A DNA stretch of 45,519 nt, taken from NCBI RefSeq assembly GCF_027486195.1, contig NZ_JAIXPP010000091.1:1-45519 (forward strand), written 5' to 3'. Shown here one piece after another: positions 7,270 through 16,515 of this stretch. The notes beneath the pieces are model-generated. The model did no database searches. It saw only the letters and a program-made list of their open reading frames with translations, and was not told the DNA's origin. Source of the stretch: Novosphingobium sp. Lineage in GTDB: Bacteria; Pseudomonadota; Alphaproteobacteria; Sphingomonadales; Sphingomonadaceae. Both the position numbers and the translations under genes were made by a program. The first letter of the stretch is position 1, and each line of letters begins with the position of its first letter.

Positions 7270-9033
7270 ATGAGCGTCGACCGTCAGTTCATGCGGCTCT
7301 TTGCGGCGCGCTATCGCGGCAGCCTCATTCTTGTCGGCATCGCCAGCGTGATGCTCAATGTGCTCGTTTTCGCCGGTTCGGCGTACATGCTGCTTGTTTA
7401 CGACTCTGTTCTGCCGAGCCGCAGTGTGCCCACCCTGATCGGCCTGTTCGGCATGTTGCTGCTGGTCTATGCGTTCCAGTCGGTGTTCGAGGCGATCCGC
7501 GGCGAAGCCCTGCTCGGCATCGCCAACGGCGTGCACGACGACCTGTTCGAGGCGGTGCACTACGCCACCGTCACCCGCCCCCTACGCGCGGGCGCCGACA
7601 AGGGCGACGGGCTGCAGTTCACGCGCGACCTCGATTCCATCCACACGTTCCTCGCCGGGCAAGGCCCGGTTGCGCTGATCGATCTGCCGTGGGTGATCAC
7701 CTTCATGATCGTGCTGTTTGCGCTGCACTGGTGGCTTGGCGTGACGGCGCTGGTCGGCGTGTTCATCATGGCGGGCATCGCGATCATCTCCAATCGCCGC
7801 ACCCAGGCCGGATCGCGCGAACTGGCGACCATAACCGGACGCCGGTCTGCTGCCGCGCTTTCGGAGATCCGCTTTGCCGAAAGCGCGCTGGCGATGGGCA
7901 TGCAAGAGCGCTTGGTGGCGCGCACGGCAAGCTGGGAAACCGGCTTTATCGAGGCGCAGTCCTACCTTTCGCGCACGGTCACGCGGCTCGGCGGCGCCAG
8001 CAAGGCGTTTCGCATGCTGTTGCAATCACTGATCCTTTCGGTCGGCGCGCTGCTGGTGATCGATGGGCAGGCGAGCGGCGGCGTGATCCTTGCCTCCTCG
8101 GTGCTTTCTGGCCGCGCGCTGGCGCCGGTGGACCAGGCCATCGCCAACTGGAAAGGCCTCGTTGCCGCACGCACTGGCTGGGGCCGGATCGCGCAGGCGG
8201 TCACCACGTTCCGCAAGCCGCCCGTGCGCGGCGTCACGCTGGAGCGCCCTTCGGCTGAGCTTTCGGTGCGCGACATCTGGGTCGCGCCTCCGGGCACGCA
8301 GCGCCTCACGCTGTCCGGGGTCTCGTTCACGCTCACGCCGGGCCAGGTTCTGGCGGTGATCGGCCCCAGCGCCGCCGGCAAGACGACGCTGGTGCGCGCA
8401 ATCCTGGGCATCTGGAAAGCCAACCGCGGCGAAGTGCGGCTGGATGGGGCGACGCTCGACCAGTGGGATCCGGAAGCGCTGGGCAGCTATTTCGGCTATG
8501 TGCCGCAGACGGTCGACCTCGTGGACGGCACGATCGGCCAGAACATCGCGCGCTTCGATCCTGCGGCGACATCGGAAGGCGTCATGGCTGCGGCCAAGGC
8601 GGCCGGCATGCATGAAGCGATCCTCGCATTGCCCGATGGCTATGAAACGCCGGTCTCTGCCGGGGCGGTCGAGCTTTCCGCAGGCCAACGCCAGCGAGTC
8701 GGCCTCGCCCGCGCGCTCTATGGCGATCCATTTCTCCTCGTGCTCGACGAAGCCAATTCCAATCTCGACGCGGCGGGCGATGCCGCACTGGCCAATGCGA
8801 TTGCCGGGATGCGCGCGCGCGGCGGCATCGTGATCATGATCACCCACCGCCCGGCCACGCTCGGCCCGGCGACCCACCTTGCCGTGATCAACAGCGGCCG
8901 TCTCGCCGATTTCGGCCCGCGCGACGAAGTGCTGCAGCGCATGCAGGCCCAGAACGGCCCCGGCGGCGCGGCGGCGCAGGTCCCGCAGGGCGCGCCCGGT
9001 GAGAGCAATTCGGCCAAGGAAGCCACCGCATGA
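7270..9033 (+). CDS. Type I secretion system permease/ATPase
   Basis: This 587-aa ABC exporter half-transporter is of the PrtD/HlyB type. The N-terminal membrane domain spans residues about 15-300 with paired hydrophobic segments near 19-41, 55-72, 137-175 and 250-285. The nucleotide-binding domain has Walker A GPSAAGKTTL at about 365-374, signature LSAGQRQRVGLARAL and Walker B LLVLDEANSNLD. There is no peptidase C39 domain at the N-terminus, so substrates would carry an uncleaved C-terminal signal, as for RTX proteases and S-layer proteins. The next two genes supply adaptor and outer-membrane channel; the adaptor start overlaps this stop (ATGA). AGGAG lies just before the ATG. No secreted substrate gene lies next to it. 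Confidence 0.93.
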   Translation: MSVDRQFMRLFAARYRGSLILVGIASVMLNVLVFAGSAYMLLVYDSVLPSRSVPTLIGLFGMLLLVYAFQSVFEAIRGEALLGIANGVHDDLFEAVHYATVTRPLRAGADKGDGLQFTRDLDSIHTFLAGQGPVALIDLPWVITFMIVLFALHWWLGVTALVGVFIMAGIAIISNRRTQAGSRELATITGRRSAAALSEIRFAESALAMGMQERLVARTASWETGFIEAQSYLSRTVTRLGGASKAFRMLLQSLILSVGALLVIDGQASGGVILASSVLSGRALAPVDQAIANWKGLVAARTGWGRIAQAVTTFRKPPVRGVTLERPSAELSVRDIWVAPPGTQRLTLSGVSFTLTPGQVLAVIGPSAAGKTTLVRAILGIWKANRGEVRLDGATLDQWDPEALGSYFGYVPQTVDLVDGTIGQNIARFDPAATSEGVMAAAKAAGMHEAILALPDGYETPVSAGAVELSAGQRQRVGLARALYGDPFLLVLDEANSNLDAAGDAALANAIAGMRARGGIVIMITHRPATLGPATHLAVINSGRLADFGPRDEVLQRMQAQNGPGGAAAQVPQGAPGESNSAKEATA

Positions 9034-10379
9034 CATTGCCCACCACCATTTCCGATCCCGCGCGCCAGTTGCTGCCGGTGTTCGGCGAGGAAGGGGCTGA
9101 AAAGGCGAACTCGCCGGTCCTGCTGAAGCGGCTGCTCTATGCGGTCGGCGGTCTGTTCATCGTCCTTTTCGCGCTCGCGGCCCTCGTTCCGATGGGCGGC
9201 GCGGTGATCGGCGGCGGCTCTGTCGGCGTGGAATCGCGCGTGAAGCGCATCGCCCACCCGACCGGCGGCGTCATCAAGGCGATCTACGTGCGCAATGGCG
9301 AGCACGTGGCGCAGGGCCAGCTGCTCATGCGGCTCGACGACACTGTGACCGGCGCCGACGCGACCTATTCGAACCTCACGGTCGAGCAGCTGCTGGCGCA
9401 GAAAGCGCGGCTGGAGGCGGAACGGCTCGGCTCTGGCAAGTTGCTGTTCCCTCCCCAACTGACGAACTCGAAAAGCACCAGCGCAGCGAAGGCCATGGCC
9501 GACGAGGCGCGGCTTTTCGCGATCCGTCAGACCGAGGAAGCAGGGCTGCGCTCCCAGCTTGCCGCGCGGGTGCTGCAATACAACGAGGAAATCCACGGGC
9601 TGGAATCCCAGATTTCCGCGCTCAAGCAGCAACGCAAGCTGATCGAGCCCGAACGGCAGGGCGTCAAGGACCTGTGGGACAAGCAGCTCGTCACGATCAA
9701 CCGCCTGAACCAGCTGGAGCGCACGGCGGTCGATCTGGATGGCAATGTCGGCTCGCTCCAGGCACAGATCGCGCAGGCCCGTGCGAAGATCACCGAAGCG
9801 CAGGAACAATCGATCCAGCTCGGCCAGACGCGGCGCGTGCAGGCAGGCACCGATCTCGCGCAGGTCAACACGGTGCTCAACCAGCAGCAGCTGCGCAGCG
9901 TGGCCGCATCCGACCAGCAGGACCGCAGCGAGATCCGCGCGCCCTACACCGGGGTGATCGAGAAGATCGCGTTCGCCGCGATCGGTGATGTGGTGCGCCC
10001 GGCTGAACCCATCATGGAAATCGTGCCCGATCGCGATACGTTCGTGGTGGAGGCGATGATCAGCCCTTCGGACATCGACCAGACCATGAAGGGGCAGACC
10101 GCCCGCGTCCGCTTCACATCGTTCAACCGGCCGACCACGCCGGAAATCCTCGGCAAGGTCACTTATGTGGCAACCGACCGCACCGAGAACCCGGAATCGC
10201 GGCAGGCCTACTACGTGGTGCGGATCGAGGTGGACCTGGCCGCGGTGAAGAAGGAAGGCCTCGCGCTGCGAAGCGGCATGCCTGCTGAAGTCTACATCGA
10301 AACCGGCAACCGGTCGCTGCTGTCCTACCTCACGAAGCCGTTCATGGACCAGTTCATGCGCGCGTTCCGCGACAACTGA
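9030..10379 (+). CDS. Type I secretion periplasmic adaptor (HlyD family)
   Basis: This 449-aa membrane fusion protein has one transmembrane helix near residues 32-54 (LLYAVGGLFIVLFALAALVP), then a barrel-sandwich segment (VKRIAHPTGGVIKAIYVRNG) and a long alpha-helical hairpin with Gln/Glu-rich repeats at about 125-290. The lipoyl half-motif is closed by IRAPYTGVIEKIAFAAIGDVVRPAEPIMEIVP, and a C-terminal beta-barrel ends with GMPAEVYIETG. This is the complete layout of HlyD/PrtE proteins that bridge the ABC exporter and a TolC channel. It overlaps the exporter gene by 4 nt, and the TolC-like gene follows after 5 nt, so the three form one operon. Confidence 0.93.
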   Translation: MTLPTTISDPARQLLPVFGEEGAEKANSPVLLKRLLYAVGGLFIVLFALAALVPMGGAVIGGGSVGVESRVKRIAHPTGGVIKAIYVRNGEHVAQGQLLMRLDDTVTGADATYSNLTVEQLLAQKARLEAERLGSGKLLFPPQLTNSKSTSAAKAMADEARLFAIRQTEEAGLRSQLAARVLQYNEEIHGLESQISALKQQRKLIEPERQGVKDLWDKQLVTINRLNQLERTAVDLDGNVGSLQAQIAQARAKITEAQEQSIQLGQTRRVQAGTDLAQVNTVLNQQQLRSVAASDQQDRSEIRAPYTGVIEKIAFAAIGDVVRPAEPIMEIVPDRDTFVVEAMISPSDIDQTMKGQTARVRFTSFNRPTTPEILGKVTYVATDRTENPESRQAYYVVRIEVDLAAVKKEGLALRSGMPAEVYIETGNRSLLSYLTKPFMDQFMRAFRDN

Positions 10380-10384
10380 GAGGC

Positions 10385-12196
10385 ATGGCGATGATACCTG
10401 CCCTGCCCTTGCGCGCCGCGCTCCTGGCCGCGTGTGCTGCCAGCGCCGCGTGTGCTGCGCTGGCTCCCGCTTTCGCAGAGGATGCGGCGCTGCCTGCACC
10501 GCCCATGCAGGGCCCGCCCGATAGCGGCGCGCCGGCGGGCAGCTATGGCACCGACGATCCCGACAGCGGACGCGACGGGGGCGACATCAGGGCTGACGGG
10601 GGGGCGGACAGCGCCGACGACAGCGCAATTCCGGAGGCAGACCGCATCGCGTTGCGACCCGAGCTGCCGGCAGAAACCCCCGCCGATGTAGCTGAGCGCG
10701 CGACGAGCGGAGCGCCGATCACATCGCTGACCGATGCGCTGCGGCTTGCCTATTGGACCTCGCCCTTGCTGCTGGCGCAGCGCTCGACGGTAAAAAGCTA
10801 CGATTACCGCATCGCGCAGGCGCGGGCGAACTACGGCCCCAAGCTGAACTACAGCCTTGCCACCACCTTCCAGAGCGACCGGTTCGAGCAGCGGCGCGGC
10901 CTGCCGGTTGCCTTGTCTGGCTGGACCACAGCCGCTTCCGCCGTGCTGACACAGCCGATCTTCACCTTCGGCCGCAATGCCTCGCAGGAGCGCAACTCGG
11001 CCGCGCAGTTGGAGTTCCAGCGGCAGGTGCTCCGCTCGACCGAGCAACAGGCCCTGCTCGATGCCATCACGAGCTATATCGGCGTGCTGCGGGATCGGGC
11101 GGCGGTGCTGATCGCCAAGGACAACCTTGCGGCGCTGGAACGCCAGTTGAATGACAACAAGGCGCGGCTCGCGGTGCGCGAAGTGACCGCGACGGACGTC
11201 CAGCAGATTTCCACCCGCGTCGCGCTGGGGCAGGCCCAGGTCTATTCGGCGCAGCGCGATGCTGCCTCCAGCGAGGCGAGCTTCCTGCGCATGGTCGGCG
11301 TGCCCGCGGGCGATCTGGTCCCGCCCAATCCGCTCCAGCTGCCGGTGCGGCAACTGGAGGAAGCCTATGCCTATTCGGAAATGCACAGCCCGGTGATCCT
11401 TGCGGCACAAGCGCGCGAGAAAGTCTCACGCGCCAGCGTGGCGGCGGCCAAGTCCGATCTCATGCCGCGCATCGATTTCCAGGGCAGCGCAAGCTACGGT
11501 TCGCAGAGCGCCTATAGCGACGATTTGCGGCAGCGGGGCCTGCGCGGGCAGTTCATCATTTCAGGGCCGATCTTCGAAAGCGGGTTGCGCCGCGCGCGGG
11601 TGAGCGAAGCCATGGCGGCAAACGATGCCGACTGGCGCCTGCTCGATGCGTCGCTGCGGGAAAGCCGGGCGACCCTCGCCGCATCTTGGAACGACTGGCA
11701 GGCACAGCAAGCGGCTATCGCCAGCTACCGCGCGGCAGAAGAATCCGCGCGCAAGGCCTATGAAGGCGCGATCCTCCAGCAGCGCGCGGGCCTCATCACC
11801 ACGCTCGACATGCTGGACCTCGCGCGTGAAATGCTGGTGGCGCGAAGCAATTCGAACACCGCGATTGCCAACGCCTACATCGCCAAGGCCCGCGTGCTGG
11901 CAGCGGCCGGCGCACTCGAGCAATCGTGGCTGATGCCCGATGCCGCGCGCTATGACGTGGACCGGCATCTAGGCAAGGTGAAGCACAACGGCGATGTGCC
12001 GATCTACACGCCGATCGCGCGCGCGATCGAGAACGCAGGCGCAATCGGCAGCACGGCAACACGCCCGGTGCGCGATCCGGCAGGTGCGCGCACGGCGGCG
12101 CCGATCGTGATCCAGCCGGCGGACAAGCTGGTGGAACCGGCCCCCTCACCCACCGCTCCGGCGCCCGCTGGCGCTCTGGCAAATCCGCCGAAATGA
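10385..12196 (+). CDS. TolC-family outer membrane channel with acidic N-terminal extension
   Basis: This is a 603-aa outer-membrane efflux protein. A signal peptide ends about residue 31 (ALAPAFA). Residues about 32-95 form a linker rich in Asp, Gly, Pro and Ala (for example DPDSGRDGGDIRADGGADSA) before the TolC repeat starts near SLTDALRLAYWTSPLLLAQR. Two TolC-type helical repeats follow, with the hallmark QPIFTFGRN in the first and GPIFESGLRRARV in the second. The last 60 residues are Pro/Ala-rich. Classical TolC is about 470 residues after processing, so both extensions are extra. The gene follows the adaptor by 5 nt and completes the T1SS. What the acidic linker does is unknown. Confidence 0.9.
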   Translation: MAMIPALPLRAALLAACAASAACAALAPAFAEDAALPAPPMQGPPDSGAPAGSYGTDDPDSGRDGGDIRADGGADSADDSAIPEADRIALRPELPAETPADVAERATSGAPITSLTDALRLAYWTSPLLLAQRSTVKSYDYRIAQARANYGPKLNYSLATTFQSDRFEQRRGLPVALSGWTTAASAVLTQPIFTFGRNASQERNSAAQLEFQRQVLRSTEQQALLDAITSYIGVLRDRAAVLIAKDNLAALERQLNDNKARLAVREVTATDVQQISTRVALGQAQVYSAQRDAASSEASFLRMVGVPAGDLVPPNPLQLPVRQLEEAYAYSEMHSPVILAAQAREKVSRASVAAAKSDLMPRIDFQGSASYGSQSAYSDDLRQRGLRGQFIISGPIFESGLRRARVSEAMAANDADWRLLDASLRESRATLAASWNDWQAQQAAIASYRAAEESARKAYEGAILQQRAGLITTLDMLDLAREMLVARSNSNTAIANAYIAKARVLAAAGALEQSWLMPDAARYDVDRHLGKVKHNGDVPIYTPIARAIENAGAIGSTATRPVRDPAGARTAAPIVIQPADKLVEPAPSPTAPAPAGALANPPK

Positions 12197-12273
12197 GCGG
12201 GTGCTTCCACCAGGGGCCGGTCGCCTGAAAATAACTCTCGCTTGTATCCGGCGGCAGGAGTAGCGGCGCGCCG

Positions 12274-14289
12274 ATGGACCACAACGCGATTCAGGATGGC
12301 GCGCCTGCAGGCGGTGAGCCCGTTTCCGGCCCGGCCGTTGCAGGGGCTGGGGCAGTTGCAGGGGCCGCAGCCCCAGCCGATGCCCCCGCAGGGCATGGCG
12401 AGCAGCACCCGGATGAGCAAGGCCACGGTCACCAGCGCGAAGGTCTTTCCACGCTGGCCGTCGGCGCGATCGGTGTGGTTTTCGGCGATATCGGCACCTC
12501 ACCGCTCTATTCGTTCAAGGAAACCTTTGTCGGCCACCACATCATGAAGGTGGACCAGTTGCATGTGTTCGGTGTGCTCAGCATCGTGTTCTGGACAATG
12601 ATCGTCATCGTGACGGTGAAGTATCTGTTCCTCGTGCTGCGCGCCGACAACAAGGGCGAAGGTGGCAGCCTGGCCCTGCTCGCGCTCGTCAGCCGCTGCC
12701 TGTCGGACCGGCGCTGGACATATGTCATGTCGGTGTTCGGGCTCACGGCAACGGCATTGTTCTTCGGCGATGCGATGATCACGCCGGCGGTTTCGGTGCT
12801 GTCTGCGGTCGAGGGCCTGACCGTGGTCCACCCCGGCTTCGAGCATCTGGTCCTGCCGATCTCGATCGCGATCCTGATCGGCCTGTTCGCCATCCAGTCG
12901 CGGGGCACTGCGGCGATGGGCAAACTGTTCGGCCCGGTGATGATGTTATATTTTCTGACCATCGCCGTGCTGGGCGTGGTCGGGATCATGGAAGCGCCGA
13001 ATATCCTTTGGGCGCTCAACCCCATGTACGCGGTGCTCTTCTTCGCCGACGACCCACTGATGGCCTACCTTGCGCTGGGTTCGATTGTGCTGGCGGTGAC
13101 GGGAGCCGAAGCGCTCTATGCCGATATGGGCCACTTCGGCCGGCCTGCAATCATGGCGGCGTGGCTGTGCCTCGCCTTCCCGTGCCTGTTGCTGAACTAT
13201 CTCGGGCAGGCAGCGATGATCATGAACCGGCCGGAAACGGTGGCCAATCCGTTCTTCATGCTCGCCCCCGATGCTCTGCGCCTGCCGCTGGTGCTGCTCG
13301 CAACAGCCGCGACGGTGATTGCCAGCCAGGCGGTGATTTCCGGCGCGTTCTCGGTCTCGCAGCAGGCGGTGCAGCTGGGCTATCTGCCGCGCATCCGCAT
13401 CCGCCACACGAGCGCGAGCGCAGCCGGGCAGATCTACGTACCGATCGTCAACTGGACGCTGCTGGCGCTGGTGGTGATGCTGGTGCTGGGCTTCCGCACT
13501 TCGGGCAACCTCGCCTCGGCATACGGCATCGCCAACACCGGCACGATGTTCATAACCTCGTGCATGTTCGGCGTGCTGGCCTTCCAGGTCTGGAAGTGGC
13601 CCGCGCCGATCGCGGGGTTCTTCACCTGCCTGTTCCTGCTGGTGGACGGCGCCTACTTCTCCTCGAACATGACCAAGATTCCCGATGGCGGCTGGTTCCC
13701 GCTGTTGGGCGCAAGCATCACCTTCACCATGCTGAGCACGTGGTCGACCGGCCGCCGCATCATGCGCGAGCGGCTGGCCGAGGATTCGATGCCGTTCGAC
13801 ATCTTCCTCGGTTCGGTCTGCCCGAAAGTGCGGCGCGTGGCCGGCACTTCGGTGTTCCTCGCCTCCAACGCGGAAGGCATTCCGCCCGCGCTGCTCCACA
13901 ACCTCAAGCACAACCACATCCTGCATGATCGGGTGGTGGTGCTGACGGTGGAGACGCAGAACGTGCCCCACGTGCCGCCCGAAAAGCGGCGCGAGGTGGA
14001 AGACCTCGGCTACGGGTTCTTCCGCATGATCATCCGTATCGGCTTCATGGACGAGGCCAATGTGCCCGCCGAGCTGGCCGCCGAAACGCGCGCTGGCGGG
14101 GCGTTCAAGCCGATGGAGACGAGCTATTTCCTCGCCCGTCAGACGCTGATCGCCTCGAAGCGCCCGGGCATGGCGATCTGGCGCGAAAAGCTTTTCGCAT
14201 GGATGGTGCGCAATGCGGAAAGCGCGATGGTGTTCTTCCGCCTGCCGACCAACCGCGTGATCGAACTCGGCAGCCAGCTGGAGATTTAG
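12274..14289 (+). CDS. kup: Low-affinity potassium transporter Kup
   Basis: This 671-aa inner-membrane K+ uptake protein is of the KUP/HAK/KT family, probably a K+/H+ symporter. The diagnostic GDIGTSPLYS lies at residues 71-80 and is followed by about twelve hydrophobic segments up to about residue 480, then a cytoplasmic domain of about 190 residues. The first 60 residues are an unusual Ala/Gly-rich then His/Glu-rich stretch (HGEQHPDEQGHGHQREG) not seen in E. coli Kup. The ATG at 12274 is the chosen start; AGGAG lies about a dozen bases upstream. The gene is convergent with modC, and a large hairpin (14301-14380) lies between the two stops. Confidence 0.95.
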   Translation: MDHNAIQDGAPAGGEPVSGPAVAGAGAVAGAAAPADAPAGHGEQHPDEQGHGHQREGLSTLAVGAIGVVFGDIGTSPLYSFKETFVGHHIMKVDQLHVFGVLSIVFWTMIVIVTVKYLFLVLRADNKGEGGSLALLALVSRCLSDRRWTYVMSVFGLTATALFFGDAMITPAVSVLSAVEGLTVVHPGFEHLVLPISIAILIGLFAIQSRGTAAMGKLFGPVMMLYFLTIAVLGVVGIMEAPNILWALNPMYAVLFFADDPLMAYLALGSIVLAVTGAEALYADMGHFGRPAIMAAWLCLAFPCLLLNYLGQAAMIMNRPETVANPFFMLAPDALRLPLVLLATAATVIASQAVISGAFSVSQQAVQLGYLPRIRIRHTSASAAGQIYVPIVNWTLLALVVMLVLGFRTSGNLASAYGIANTGTMFITSCMFGVLAFQVWKWPAPIAGFFTCLFLLVDGAYFSSNMTKIPDGGWFPLLGASITFTMLSTWSTGRRIMRERLAEDSMPFDIFLGSVCPKVRRVAGTSVFLASNAEGIPPALLHNLKHNHILHDRVVVLTVETQNVPHVPPEKRREVEDLGYGFFRMIIRIGFMDEANVPAELAAETRAGGAFKPMETSYFLARQTLIASKRPGMAIWREKLFAWMVRNAESAMVFFRLPTNRVIELGSQLEI

Positions 14290-14300
14290 ACCCCCCGTTC

Positions 14301-14380
14301 TCGTCATTGCGAGCGTAGCGAAGCAATCCAGAGCGCCGCGCAACGCGCTCTGGATTGCTTCGCTACGCTCGCAATGACGA
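14301..14380. repeat. Perfect 36-bp inverted repeat between kup and modC
   Basis: The arms 14301-14336 and 14345-14380 are exact reverse complements around an 8-nt loop. The core TCATTGCGAGCGTAGCGAAG is a repeat found scattered in many alphaproteobacterial genomes. It lies between convergent genes and could act as a two-way terminator, although no T run follows. The stop codon of modC (14363-14365) is inside the right arm. Confidence 0.9.
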
Positions 14381-15013
14381 AGTGGGTGTTTTGCCCAACT
14401 CCACCACCTGATCAGCCAGCCGGGCAACATCGGCGCGGTCATGGCTGACGAGGAGGATTGGCAGCGCAAGCTCGGTGCGAATGCGCCCTATCACCGCAAT
14501 GATCGCCTCACGCCGCGCATCGTCGAGCGCGGTGAGCGGTTCGTCCATCAGCAGGAAGCGCGGGCCCGAAAGCAGCGCCCGCCCGATGGCAACGCGCTGC
14601 GCCTCGCCGCCTGAAAGCGTACGCGGGCGGCGGCCGAGCAGCGGGGCGATGTCGAGGAACGCCGCGGCTTCGTCGAGGCCGAGGAAGCGGCGCTCGGACG
14701 GCGCGAGCTTGTAACCATAGAGCAGGTTGTCGCGCACGCGATGGTGCGGAAAGAGGCGCAAGTCCTGAAACACCATGCCGCAGGCGCGCTGTTCGGGCGG
14801 AAGGTTAACACCCTGCGCGCTGTCAAAAAGAACGGTGCTGCCGACCGCGATCCGTCCGGCCGAAGGGCGCAACAAGCCGGCGATCGCTTCCAGCACGCTC
14901 GACTTGCCCACGCCTGACGGCCCCACCAGCGCGGTGATCCCTGTCGGCGCGGTGAAGCGGCAGGCAATCGTGCGCTCCCCCCGCTGCAGCGTTACATCAA
15001 CATCAAAGGACAT
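14363..15013 (-). CDS. modC: Molybdate ABC transporter ATP-binding protein
   Basis: This 216-aa ATPase of the ModABC molybdate importer has Walker A GPSGVGKSSVLE near residues 32-43, signature [15 protein letters not shown] near 134-148, Walker B FLLMDEPLTALD and the switch His in LLVSHDRADV. E. coli ModC has about 350 residues with a C-terminal regulatory MOP (molybdate-binding) domain. That domain is missing here: the protein ends shortly after the ATPase core with GKTPTSSLRA. The last few codons and the TAG are provided by the right arm of the 14301-14380 inverted repeat, so the present C-terminus was formed or altered by the repeat. The start overlaps modB by 11 nt. ATPase-only ModC proteins exist, so the gene is probably functional. 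Confidence 0.9.
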   Translation of the reverse strand: MSFDVDVTLQRGERTIACRFTAPTGITALVGPSGVGKSSVLEAIAGLLRPSAGRIAVGSTVLFDSAQGVNLPPEQRACGMVFQDLRLFPHHRVRDNLLYGYKLAPSERRFLGLDEAAAFLDIAPLLGRRPRTLSGGEAQRVAIGRALLSGPRFLLMDEPLTALDDARREAIIAVIGRIRTELALPILLVSHDRADVARLADQVVELGKTPTSSLRA

Positions 15014-15698
15014 GGCCGCCCCTGCCGCTACCCGAAGCGCGGCTGAGCGCTTCGGAGGCGACCAGCGCCGCCAGCGAGAGCGCCACGGCCATCAGCGCCA
15101 GCCGCCAGACCGCACTCTCGCCTTCGGGCAGCTGGAGCGCGGCATAGATCGCCAGCGGCAGGGTGCGGGTTTCCTCCGGAATGTTGGAGACAAAGGTGAT
15201 CGTTGCGCCGAACTCCCCGAGCGAGCGGGCGAAGCCGAGCACCGCGCCCGCCAGCACGCCCGGCGCAGCAAGCGGCAGCGTGATCGTGGCGAAGGTGCGC
15301 CAGCGCCCCGCACCCAGCGTGCGCGCGGCCTGTTCGAGCCGGGGATCGACGGCTTCGAGACTGAGCCGGATCGCGCGCACCATCAGCGGCAGCGCCATCA
15401 CGGCAGCAGCGATGGCCGCGCCGGTCCAGCGGAACAGCACCGTGACGCCGAACAGGGCAAGCAGCCGCCCTCCCGGTCCTTCCGGCGCAAAGGCGATCAG
15501 CAGTAGCCAGCCAATCACCACTGGCGGCAGCACAAGCGGCAGGTGAACAATGCCATCGAGCAGGATCTTGCCCGGAAAACGCAGCCGCGCGAGCGCCCAG
15601 GCGAGGCCGAATGCCAGCGGCAGCGCGCCGGCAATCGCAGCGAGGCTGACCTGCAGCGAGAGCAGGACGATGCCCCATTCCTCGGCGGTCATGCCCAT
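15003..15698 (-). CDS. modB: Molybdate ABC transporter permease
   Basis: This is a 231-aa inner-membrane permease with about five transmembrane helices. The binding-protein-dependent transport (EAA) loop reads EQAARTLGAGRWRTFATITL, followed by SLGEFGATITFVSNIPEETRTLPLAIYA, a sequence highly typical of ModB. It lies between modA (17 nt upstream) and modC (11-nt overlap) in one minus-strand operon. Length and topology match the family (E. coli ModB has 229 residues). Confidence 0.95.
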   Translation of the reverse strand: MGMTAEEWGIVLLSLQVSLAAIAGALPLAFGLAWALARLRFPGKILLDGIVHLPLVLPPVVIGWLLLIAFAPEGPGGRLLALFGVTVLFRWTGAAIAAAVMALPLMVRAIRLSLEAVDPRLEQAARTLGAGRWRTFATITLPLAAPGVLAGAVLGFARSLGEFGATITFVSNIPEETRTLPLAIYAALQLPEGESAVWRLALMAVALSLAALVASEALSRASGSGRGGHVL

Positions 15699-15715
15699 GC
15701 CAGACCCATCGCCGC

Positions 15716-16498
15716 TCAGCGCGTGCCGAAGCCGTAGCGGCCGAGGATGCCCTTGCCCTCCGCCGAAACGAGAAAGCGGCGGAAGCCCTCTGCCTCGGGA
15801 TTGGACGAGGCGACGAGGCGGGCGAGCGGATAGACGATCGGCCGGTGCATGTTCGCCGGAATCCAGCCTGTCACGCGGACAGCTCCGTCAGCCCGCGCAT
15901 CCGTGGCATAGACGATGCCGAGCGGAGCCGCCCCGCGCGCGACCAGCGCCAGCGCCGCCCGCACATTCTCTGCACGGGCCAGGCTGCCCTCGACGCTCGG
16001 CCAGACCTTGAGCCGGGTCAGCGCTTCCTTGGCATAGCGGCCAGCGGGGACCGCATCGGGATCAGCGAGCGCGAGCCGCCCGCCGCCGAGCGCGGCCGCA
16101 AGCGGAAAGCCGGGCCTTACCGCAAGGCTCACGCGGCTCTTGGCCGGGGCGACGATGACGAGGCGGTTGGTGAGCAGATCGGTACGGGTTGCGGAAACGA
16201 TCAGATTGCGCGCGGCAACATAATCCATCCACTCCTCATCTGCGGAGAAGAAGAGGTCGGCCGGGGCCTTGGCCGCGATCTGGCGCGCGAGCGCGGACGA
16301 TGCTGCAAACGACAGGACGGGCCGCGGGTGCCCCTTTTTTGCCCAGCTGTCCGCAGCCGCTGTCAGCGCTTCCTGCAGACTGGAGGCCGCCAGCACGAGT
16401 GGGCCGCGCGCTTGGGCATGCGCCGGAGAGACCTGCGCCGTGATCAGGAGCAGGCACAGGGCAAGGCCATGGCGAAGACGGCGTAGCAGAGACGGCAA
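15716..16498 (-). CDS. modA: Molybdate ABC transporter substrate-binding protein
   Basis: This periplasmic binding protein has about 260 residues. A signal peptide ends about AHAQA, followed by a ModA-like fold: LVLAASSLQEALTAAADSWA at the first lobe and ASSALARQIAAKAPADLFFSAD, with the paired Ser/Ala motif that contacts the oxyanion. There is no in-frame ATG near the N-terminus. I choose TTG 16498 because GGAG lies six bases upstream; a TTG at 16510 gives four more residues but has no ribosome binding site. It is the first gene of modABC. A ModE-like box (16516-16531) lies 18 nt before the start, suggesting repression when molybdate is plentiful. Confidence 0.9.
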   Translation of the reverse strand: MPSLLRRLRHGLALCLLLITAQVSPAHAQARGPLVLAASSLQEALTAAADSWAKKGHPRPVLSFAASSALARQIAAKAPADLFFSADEEWMDYVAARNLIVSATRTDLLTNRLVIVAPAKSRVSLAVRPGFPLAAALGGGRLALADPDAVPAGRYAKEALTRLKVWPSVEGSLARAENVRAALALVARGAAPLGIVYATDARADGAVRVTGWIPANMHRPIVYPLARLVASSNPEAEGFRRFLVSAEGKGILGRYGFGTR

Positions 16499-16515
16499 GG
16501 ACAGCTCCAATCAGC

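Noticed and set aside
7186..7560. Minus-strand open frame of 124 aa overlapping the T1SS ATPase start
   Set aside because: It is antisense to a clear ABC exporter; the His/Gln/Arg-rich composition is typical of antisense frames.
8718..10499. Minus-strand open frame of 593 aa antisense to the HlyD-type gene
   Set aside because: It is long only because of high GC; it covers three T1SS genes with family motifs on the other strand and shows no motif of its own.
12946..14469. Minus-strand open frame of 507 aa antisense to kup
   Set aside because: Kup motifs are clear on the plus strand; the antisense translation is rich in His, Arg and Gln with no domain.
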